Part shown: one piece after another, positions 1 to 4,316 of the stretch | How positions within the stretch are numbered: position 1 is the first letter of the stretch | How the letters are laid out: each line of letters begins with the position of its first letter | Assembly (NCBI GenBank): GCA_038231955.1 | Contig: JBBSIS010000167.1 | Coordinates: forward strand, 1 to 7,007 | Origin: CADCTB01 sp038231955 | GTDB lineage: Bacteria; Actinomycetota; Acidimicrobiia; Acidimicrobiales; AC-14 | DNA: 7,007 bases | Reading direction: 5' to 3' | Position numbers and translations under genes: made by a program | Notes under the pieces: model-generated | What the model was told of the DNA's origin: nothing | The model's input: only the letters and a program-made list of their open reading frames with translations | The model's database searches: none

Positions 1-119
1 AGATCGGCGATCAGGACACCAGCCGGTGACGGAGCGGAACGAGCCAGCACCGCGGCCAGGCCGCAGGCGATCACCGTGGTACCGCTGCCGCCCTTGGGCG
101 ACCAGCAGGCAATGAGCAT
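1..119 (-). CDS. MinD/ParA-superfamily ATPase, CpaE/Ssd-like (N-terminal fragment)
   Basis: Only the first 39 codons are present; the gene runs off the left edge. The ATG at 119 is preceded by a good ribosome binding site, GGGGAGG, about five bases upstream. The protein opens MLIACWSPKGGSGTTVIACG, a hydrophobic strand followed by a deviant Walker A loop at about residues 8-15, and continues through a helix to GVLIAD, the usual second strand of ParA/MinD folds. The signature lysine (K9) is present, but the P-loop lysine normally next to the final Thr is Thr14. That substitution recurs in CpaE-type proteins of Flp/Tad pilus systems and in Ssd-like septum regulators, so I infer that subgroup over a plasmid-type ParA. 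Such proteins act at the inner face of the membrane. Downstream genes, which would separate pilus assembly from septum placement, lie outside the window. Confidence 0.8.
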   Translation of the reverse strand, partial: MLIACWSPKGGSGTTVIACGLAAVLARSAPSPAGVLIAD

Positions 120-164
120 TGAGCCCTCCCCGGGGCACAGAAAATAAAACTCCGGGGACGAGTC

Positions 165-200
165 GGGAAGAAACCTACCGGGTCGGGCGCCACTTGGCAA
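165..200 (-). promoter_or_regulatory. candidate promoter of the MinD/CpaE-like gene
   Basis: Read leftward, TTGCCA (200-195) is followed after exactly 17 bases by TAGGTT (177-172). This is a reasonable sigma-70 pair, with the -35 element close to TTGACA. Transcription would begin near 165 and leave a leader of about 45 bases carrying the GGGGAGG ribosome binding site. The leader includes an unusually A/T-rich patch at 140-150. The match is from eye only. Confidence 0.4.
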
Positions 201-202
201 GA

Positions 203-233
203 GCGCCACCTGGGGCGGAGGCCTAGGTGGCGC
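203..233. terminator. 9-bp inverted repeat, possible terminator
   Basis: GCGCCACCT (203-211) and AGGTGGCGC (225-233) are perfect complements separated by 13 bases. Read leftward, the hairpin spans the end and stop codon of the 24-codon gene, so it could end the selC/micro-protein transcript before the ATPase promoter; no T-run follows in that direction. Read rightward, it is followed by GCAACTTTTT (234-243), which looks more like a classical intrinsic terminator, although no rightward gene lies to its left in the window. A third related copy, GCGCCACTT (187-195), could compete for pairing. Confidence 0.5.
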
Positions 234-297
234 GCAACTTTTTGGCCGCCACCGCGCCGAGAGTCGCCAGGACGATGAGGAGGATCAGCTTCTTCAT
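223..297 (-). CDS. 24-residue membrane micro-protein (DLW-39-like N-terminus)
   Basis: A 25-codon frame starts at ATG 297 and ends in TAG at 223-225. The product opens MKKLILLIVLATLGAVAAKK and closes with LRAT: two lysines, about 16 hydrophobic residues and a basic end, so it would span or sit in the membrane once. G-rich sequence precedes the start (GGGTCGGGGGG), but the spacing is poor for a ribosome binding site. The layout resembles, from memory, the first half of the actinobacterial DLW-39 family, tiny proteins with an MKKL start, one hydrophobic stretch and a basic segment, but the eponymous DLW tail is absent. It lies 33 bases downstream of selC on the same strand and is probably co-transcribed with it. 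No biochemical role can be assigned. The alternative is a chance frame; the textbook membrane pattern and third-position G/C argue against that. Confidence 0.6.
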   Translation of the reverse strand: MKKLILLIVLATLGAVAAKKLRAT

Positions 298-330
298 CCC
301 CCCGACCCTACTCGTGGCTCAGGATGGAAT

Positions 331-426
331 TGGCGGAGATGGACGGGAATCGAACCCGCCGGACGGGGATCGCCCGTCCCACCCGCTTTGAAGGCGGGGG
401 CTGCCACCAGGTCAGCTGACACCTCC
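331..426 (-). tRNA. selC: tRNA-Sec (anticodon UCA)
   Basis: The leftward strand folds into a 96-base selenocysteine tRNA with an encoded CCA (331-333) and G discriminator (334). The anticodon arm is CCCGC-CTTCAAA-GCGGG, with anticodon TCA at 391-389, which reads UGA. The variable arm is long, 7 bp with a 5-base loop (GGACGGG/CCCGTCC), and the T loop is TTCGATT. The acceptor pairs 7 bp (GGAGGTG with CATCTCC, one G-U), and the T stem can pair 6 bp (GGCGGG with CCCGTC, one G-U). Bacterial tRNA-Sec normally has 8+5; the total of 13 is kept. SerRS charges this tRNA with serine, SelA converts it using selenophosphate from SelD, and SelB delivers it to UGA codons with a SECIS hairpin. None of those genes is in the window. 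Size, anticodon and arm lengths leave little doubt. Confidence 0.95.
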
Positions 427-433
427 GCCCCGC

Positions 434-439
434 AAGCTA
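434..439 (-). promoter_or_regulatory. possible -10 element of selC
   Basis: Read leftward, TAGCTT (439-434) lies seven bases before the mature 5' end of the tRNA. This would place the transcript start at or next to base 1 of the tRNA. No convincing -35 element stands 16-18 bases further upstream, so this is only a suggestion. Confidence 0.25.
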
Positions 440-491
440 CCTGATCGGCAAAGGCCCTCGAAACCGACTAGGCATGGAGCGAGCCCCGATT

Positions 492-503
492 GGGAACGTT
501 CCC
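492..503. promoter_or_regulatory. 12-bp palindrome GGGAACGTTCCC (operator or ECF -35 candidate)
   Basis: GGGAACGTTCCC is a perfect 12-bp palindrome. Its left half also matches the GGAAC -35 core used by many actinobacterial extracytoplasmic-function sigma factors. A GTC follows 16 bases after GGAAC (514-516), a permissible though weak partner. It could be a regulator's operator or an envelope-stress promoter for the downstream penicillin-binding protein. Both readings are inference. Confidence 0.35.
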
Positions 504-564
504 CTCAGGACCGGTCGACCGCGTCACCGGAACAGGGCGTCGTTCGATCTGGAGGAGTGCATTG

Positions 565-577
565 CTGACGGCGTCAG
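565..577. promoter_or_regulatory. 13-bp inverted repeat CTGACG-G-CGTCAG
   Basis: Two perfect 6-base arms flank one central base. The repeat is in the leader if the downstream gene starts at 652, or at codons 2-6 if it starts at the TTG at 562. It could bind a dimeric regulator; a one-base loop makes an RNA hairpin unlikely. Confidence 0.3.
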
Positions 578-651
578 AGCTGATCTTCGGCCGGCGCCAC
601 GAACGTCGCACCCGGGCCGTATCGTGGGCGCCCGCAGCCTGGGAGGACTCG

Positions 652-2937
652 ATGTGGCGGGGTGCGGCCATGTTGGGCGTGGCCAGCCTGCTCGTACCCG
701 TGCTCGTCGTCGGGATCCTCGTCCTGTGCCTGCTGTCCGTGCCGCTGTCGGGATCGCTCCCGAAGGAGCGCCCGACGCTCGACTCCCGCATCACCCGCGT
801 CTTCGACGGCGCGGGGGGTGAGATCGCCACCTTCCGGCGTTTCGACACCAGCTTCCCCGTGGCCCGGTCCGACATCCCGCCCGTCCTGGTCGACGCCGTC
901 CTGGCCATGGAGGACCGTCGTTTCTACAGCCACCAGGGCGTGGACTCCCGGGGCATCCTGCGGGCCCTGACCGCCGACCTCCAGGGAGGCAGTTACGTGG
1001 AAGGGGCCTCCACCATCACCCAGCAGTACGTGCGACTGGTCTACACCGGCGACGAACGGACGCTGGGCCGCAAGCTGCGGGAGGCGGTGTTGGCCGGACG
1101 GGTGGAGAAGGAGCTCAGTAAGGACGAGATCCTGTACCGCTACCTTTCTCGCGCCTACTTCGGCAGCGGCGCCTACGGGGTGGGCGCGGCGACGGAGACC
1201 TACTTCCGTAAGCCGGTGCGGGACGTCACCGTCTCCGAAGCCGCCCTCCTCGCCGGCCTCCTCTCCGCGCCGAGCTCCTTCGACCCTCGGACCAATCCGT
1301 CCGAAGCGGAGTCGCAGCGGACCAGGGCCTTGAACAAGATGCGCGACCAGGGCCGCATCACCCCCGCCCAGCACGCCGAGGCATCCGCCCAGCGGGTGGT
1401 CAAGGTCGACAACGGGGTCACCAAAGGCGCGCCGGCCACGCTCGTGTACCCCGCCCAGGAGTCACAGACCCGCTTTCCCTGGTTCGGTGACTACGTGCGG
1501 GGATACCTCCTGGCCCGCTACGGCGCCGAGATGGTCTACCAGGGTGGCCTGCGGGTGGAGACCTCGGTCGACCCCGTCCTGCAGGCCAAGGCCGAGGCCG
1601 CGGTGACGGCGACCCTAAGGGGGACCCAGGCGCCGCTCGAAATGGCGCTCACCTCCATCGATCCCCGTACCGGCCTGGTCCGGGCCATGGTCGGAGGTCG
1701 CGATTTCGCCAAGTCGCAGGTGAACCTGGCCCTCGGAACCTGCCCGGACCAGCCCGATCGGGCCAAGGGCGACGGGCCGGTCTGCGTGGCCGGTGGGGGC
1801 AGTGGTCGTCAACCCGGCTCGTCGTTCAAGCCGTTCACCCTGGCCGAGGCCTTCGAGCAGGGGGCCACCCCCGACAAGACCTATTCCGGGCCGGCCACGT
1901 ACACCTACCCCAACTGCCGGGGCCAGAATTGCACCGTGAAGAACGTCGAGAGCGGCGGTTTCGGCACGATCACACTGCGTCAGGCCACGGCGGAATCGGT
2001 GAACACCGTCTTCGCCCAGCTCATCCAGGACGTGGGCGTGAAGAAGACCGCAGCACTGGCCCACCGCCTCGGCGTGGCGTCGGTCAACCCCGACGGCAAG
2101 CTGCCCAACGGCGAGGCCTACGGGCCGGGCCTGACCCTCGGGGTGGCCGAGGTCTCCCCCCTGGACATGGCCGCGGCCTACGGCGTCTTCGCGGCGCGCG
2201 GACTGCAGTTCGCGGCCACCCCCGTGGTCCGGGTCATCGGCCCCGACGGCCAGGTCCTGGAAGACAACCGCGCTCGCACCGGGAAGCGGGTGCTGGCCCA
2301 GGACGTGGCCGACCAGGTCACCGACGTGCTGAAGGACGTCATCGGCGCTGGCACCGGGAAGGCGGCCGACATCGGTCGCCCCAACGGGACAGCCGGCAAG
2401 ACGGGCACCGCCGAGAACTTCAGCGACGCCTGGTTCGTGGGCTACACGCCCCAGCTGTCGACGTCGGTGTGGATGGGCTACGCCGACAGCCAGAAGCCGC
2501 TGGTCAACGTGGCCGGGTTGCCCCGGGTCTTCGGAGGCACGCTGCCGGCCAAGACATGGCACGACTTCATGGCCGCCGCCCTCGACGGCGTGCCTCTACA
2601 GGACTTCGTGGCTCCGCCCAAGCCGGTGGTGGCGGCGCCTCCCGCCTTCCAGGCTCCGGTCAGCGTCGCGCCCACGGTCCCGTCGACGACCGGCTTCGTC
2701 GATCCCAACGGGACGCAGTACCCCGGCAACCAGGCACTTCCGGGGCAACCGCCGCTGTTCAACCAGCCACCGAATGGGCAGCCGCCGTACAACCAGCCGC
2801 CGTACTACCAGCCCGGACCGACGCCGACCACTGTGGCCGGCGCGACGTCGGCGGTCGGCTCGCCGAGCACGTCGGTGCCTTCACCGTTCACGGGCCCGTC
2901 TCAGACAGTTCCCGTCCAGCCGCTGGCGGCGCGCTGA
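652..2937 (+). CDS. class A penicillin-binding protein (bifunctional transglycosylase/transpeptidase)
   Basis: The product polymerises lipid II into glycan strands and cross-links stem peptides outside the membrane. From ATG 652 (GGGAGG five bases upstream) it has 761 residues. A membrane anchor spans about residues 5-32. The GT51 domain (about 45-245) shows EDRRFYSHQG with catalytic Glu87, GASTITQQ (118-125), RKLREA (140-145) and KDEILYRYL (157-165). The transpeptidase domain shows SSFK with nucleophile Ser390 and Lys393, SVN (449-451) and KTGT (583-586). Every key motif is intact, so it should be active and penicillin-sensitive. Four cysteines (364, 378, 422, 427) lie in the extracytoplasmic domain. 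The last ~105 residues are a low-complexity Pro/Gln/Asn/Tyr then Ser/Thr-rich tail with no PASTA repeat. It overlaps the next gene by one base. A TTG start at 562 (GGAGG six bases upstream) would add 30 residues with a basic HERRTR stretch, favoured by the positive-inside rule; I prefer 652 for its ATG and ribosome binding site. Overall type resembles PonA/PBP1. Confidence 0.95.
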   Translation: MWRGAAMLGVASLLVPVLVVGILVLCLLSVPLSGSLPKERPTLDSRITRVFDGAGGEIATFRRFDTSFPVARSDIPPVLVDAVLAMEDRRFYSHQGVDSRGILRALTADLQGGSYVEGASTITQQYVRLVYTGDERTLGRKLREAVLAGRVEKELSKDEILYRYLSRAYFGSGAYGVGAATETYFRKPVRDVTVSEAALLAGLLSAPSSFDPRTNPSEAESQRTRALNKMRDQGRITPAQHAEASAQRVVKVDNGVTKGAPATLVYPAQESQTRFPWFGDYVRGYLLARYGAEMVYQGGLRVETSVDPVLQAKAEAAVTATLRGTQAPLEMALTSIDPRTGLVRAMVGGRDFAKSQVNLALGTCPDQPDRAKGDGPVCVAGGGSGRQPGSSFKPFTLAEAFEQGATPDKTYSGPATYTYPNCRGQNCTVKNVESGGFGTITLRQATAESVNTVFAQLIQDVGVKKTAALAHRLGVASVNPDGKLPNGEAYGPGLTLGVAEVSPLDMAAAYGVFAARGLQFAATPVVRVIGPDGQVLEDNRARTGKRVLAQDVADQVTDVLKDVIGAGTGKAADIGRPNGTAGKTGTAENFSDAWFVGYTPQLSTSVWMGYADSQKPLVNVAGLPRVFGGTLPAKTWHDFMAAALDGVPLQDFVAPPKPVVAAPPAFQAPVSVAPTVPSTTGFVDPNGTQYPGNQALPGQPPLFNQPPNGQPPYNQPPYYQPGPTPTTVAGATSAVGSPSTSVPSPFTGPSQTVPVQPLAAR

Positions 2938-3173
2938 TGCTTGCGCTCCTGGTGGTGCTGGCGCTCCTCATCGTGGGCGGAACGGTGGTCGTCGTCCTCG
3001 ACCGCAGGGGCGTCCTGGCCGGGGAATCGAGCGGGTCGACCGGCCGGTCAGGCGGCTCGCTCCTGGAGAACGTGCCCCGAACGGCGCTCGTCGCCGCCAT
3101 GGCCCTCATGGCCGCGTGGATCCTGGCCTGGTTGGTCTTCCTGGTGATCGGCCTGAACGTACTGGCCAGCTGA
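2937..3173 (+). CDS. 78-residue membrane protein with two predicted helices
   Basis: The ATG at 2937 shares its A with the TGA of the penicillin-binding protein (TGATG), so translation is probably coupled, and no separate ribosome binding site is needed. The product has a first hydrophobic segment at about residues 2-21 (MLALLVVLALLIVGGTVVVV), a polar Gly/Ser-rich segment with a basic LDRRG edge (22-45), and a second hydrophobic segment at about 49-73 that includes AAWILAWLVFLVIG. I recognise no family and assign no function. Its position suggests a small subunit that assists or controls the synthase, but that is inference from gene order. Hydrophobicity, the tight junction and good third-position G/C support it as real. 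Confidence 0.8.
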   Translation: MLALLVVLALLIVGGTVVVVLDRRGVLAGESSGSTGRSGGSLLENVPRTALVAAMALMAAWILAWLVFLVIGLNVLAS

Positions 3174-3175
3174 CC

Positions 3176-3192
3176 GCTGGTCGACGCCCAGC
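3176..3192. terminator. short hairpin between convergent genes
   Basis: GCTGG (3176-3180) and CCAGC (3188-3192) can pair around a 7-base loop in the 26-base gap between two converging genes. It could serve as a weak terminator in both directions, but the stem is short and no T-run follows on either strand. Confidence 0.25.
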
Positions 3193-3199
3193 CCCGGCC

Positions 3200-4138
3200 T
3201 CAGACGGCGAGCAGATCCCGGGCGCCGGTATCGGAGGACGGGTGGCGGAGCTTGGACATGGCTCGGGCCTCGATCTGGCGGATGCGCTCCCGGGTGAGGT
3301 TGAAGTGCTCGCCCACCTCCTCGAGGGTACGGGGCTCACCCCGGTCGAGGCCGAAGCGCAGACGCAGGATCTCGCGCTCGCGCTCGTCGAGGGGGCCGAG
3401 GAGCTTGGAGATCTCGTCGGGCAGCAGCGCGGTGGCGGCCACCTCGAAGGGCGACTCGGCCGAGCGGTCCTCGACCACGTCGCCCAGCTCGGCGTCGCCG
3501 TCCTCGCGCAGGGGCTCGGAGAGCGACAGGGGCTCGGCAGCAAAGCGCAGGGCCTCGGTGACCTTGTCCTCCGGCATCTCCACCTCGGCCGACAGCTCCG
3601 AAAGGGTAGCGGGGCGGCCCAGCTTGAGCTCCAGGCGGGCGCGAGCCTTCTGGAGGCGGGCCAGGGTGTCGCCGGCGTGGACGGGCAGGCGGATGGTGCG
3701 GCCGGTGTTGGCGATGCCGCGGGTGATGGCCTGGCGGATCCACCAGGTGGCGTAGGTGGAGAACTTGAAGCCCTTGCGCCAGTCGAACTTCTCGACGGCG
3801 TGCATCAGGCCCAGGTTGCCTTCCTGGATCAGGTCGAGCAGCGGCAGGCCCGAGGCCTGGTACTTCTTGGCGATCGACACGACCAACCGGAGGTTGGACT
3901 GCACGAAGGTGCGCTGGGCGCTGACCCCTTCGGCGTTGACCCGGCGCAGCTCCCGCCGGCGGGCCTGGGGGAGACCGGTGCCCTCACGCTCGAGGTAAAC
4001 CCGCGCCTCGTTCCCCGCCTCGATGGCCTTGGCCAGGCGGACCTCGTCGTCCTTGGTGAGCAGGGGGTACTGCCCGATGTCGGTGAGGTAGAGACGGACG
4101 AGGTCTTCCTCATCCCGCTCGACTCGCTCCTTGGCCAC
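3200..4138 (-). CDS. sigma-70 family RNA polymerase sigma factor (SigA/SigB type, no region 1.1)
   Basis: This 312-residue protein binds core RNA polymerase and recognises -10/-35 promoters. Region 1.2 is at about 11-41 (DLVRLYLTDIGQYPLLT). Region 2 runs about 76-144, with DLIQEGNLGLMHAVEKFDW at 102-120 and FKFSTYATWWIRQAITR at 124-140, the core-binding and -10-melting signatures. TGRTIRLPVH (145-154) is region 3.0, followed by region 3 (~157-235). Region 4 ends with the helix-turn-helix EVGEHFNLTRERIRQIEARA (274-293). The motifs match group 1/2 sigma factors closely, but there is no long acidic region 1.1, and a short charged linker joins regions 1.2 and 2. Length resembles mycobacterial SigB (about 320). 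It could be the primary sigma factor of a lineage with short RpoD, or a paralogue; the sequence alone does not settle this. The GTG start at 4138 is preceded by AAGGAAG about ten bases away. No in-frame start lies just upstream. Confidence 0.95.
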   Translation of the reverse strand: MAKERVERDEEDLVRLYLTDIGQYPLLTKDDEVRLAKAIEAGNEARVYLEREGTGLPQARRRELRRVNAEGVSAQRTFVQSNLRLVVSIAKKYQASGLPLLDLIQEGNLGLMHAVEKFDWRKGFKFSTYATWWIRQAITRGIANTGRTIRLPVHAGDTLARLQKARARLELKLGRPATLSELSAEVEMPEDKVTEALRFAAEPLSLSEPLREDGDAELGDVVEDRSAESPFEVAATALLPDEISKLLGPLDEREREILRLRFGLDRGEPRTLEEVGEHFNLTRERIRQIEARAMSKLRHPSSDTGARDLLAV

Positions 4139-4161
4139 GATGAAGCTTCTTCCTTGGTGTT

Positions 4162-4180
4162 CAGCTAGCGGCAGCTAGCG
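4162..4180. repeat. tandem CAGCTAGCG pair in the sigma-gene leader
   Basis: CAGCTAGCG occurs at 4162-4170 and again at 4172-4180, one base apart, giving a 10-base period, about one helical turn. The pair also forms an inverted repeat, CTAGC-GGCA-GCTAG. It begins 24 bases upstream of the GTG and so probably lies in the leader or on the promoter. A repressor site or a leader hairpin are both possible. Confidence 0.4.
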
Positions 4181-4224
4181 CATGGAACCTGGCAGAGTGA
4201 CAACGCCGTAGAGGACGCGAGAAT

Positions 4225-4237
4225 TCCGGCAGCCGGA
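4225..4237. promoter_or_regulatory. 13-bp palindrome TCCGGC-A-GCCGGA
   Basis: Two perfect 6-base arms flank a single central A, about 87 bases upstream of the sigma start codon. The symmetry and spacing suit a dimeric DNA-binding protein, but arms of this composition arise by chance fairly often in DNA this rich in G and C. Confidence 0.25.
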
Positions 4238-4316
4238 GATCGGCATGAGCTGTCTGATCTCTAGTCTACCGGCCAGGTCAAGACTGAGGACGCGCCGCGT
4301 ATCTGGTGTCATTCTA

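Larger units (their letters stand above)
427..651 (+). promoter_or_regulatory. leader region between selC and the penicillin-binding protein
   Basis: This 225-base divergent gap holds the selC upstream region and the promoter and leader of the penicillin-binding protein. It contains two exact inverted repeats (492-503 and 565-577), a GGAGG-6-TTG alternative start at 562, and a possible -10 hexamer TATCGT (620-625), which would put transcription start near 632, just ahead of the ribosome binding site at 641-646. The frame is open from 490, but codons 490-561 have poor third-position G/C, so that part is probably non-coding. Codons 562-651 are intermediate and could encode a basic N-terminal tail. 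Confidence 0.45.
4139..4316 (-). promoter_or_regulatory. upstream region of the sigma-factor gene
   Basis: This 178-base gap separates nadE from the sigma gene on the same strand and is long enough for an independent promoter. Read leftward it contains TTGACC (4281-4276), a good -35, but the sequence 16-18 bases on (ATCAGA region) is a poor -10. TAGACT (4268-4263) is a better -10 without a -35 partner. Closer to the gene are a 13-base palindrome (4225-4237) and a tandem 9-base repeat (4162-4180). I see no clear terminator for nadE. Confidence 0.35.

Noticed and set aside
331..426. selC as an integration site for a mobile island
   Set aside because: selC is a known island target in enterobacteria, but I see no integrase, no repeated copy of the tRNA 3' end in the window, and no change in composition beside it.
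1615..2562. A 315-codon open frame on the - strand opposite the transpeptidase domain
   Set aside because: It is fully antisense to conserved coding sequence, with a His/Arg/Gly-rich product lacking recognisable motifs.
1929..2936. Upstream extension of the 78-residue membrane protein
   Set aside because: The frame is open far upstream but inside the penicillin-binding protein, and the extension is Arg/Gly-rich shadow sequence. The ATG at 2937 begins the membrane-like segment directly.
2774..4168. A 464-codon open frame on the + strand across the convergent junction
   Set aside because: It overlaps the end of the penicillin-binding protein in another frame and runs antisense to the whole sigma gene. 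Its product begins Arg-rich and shows no domain.
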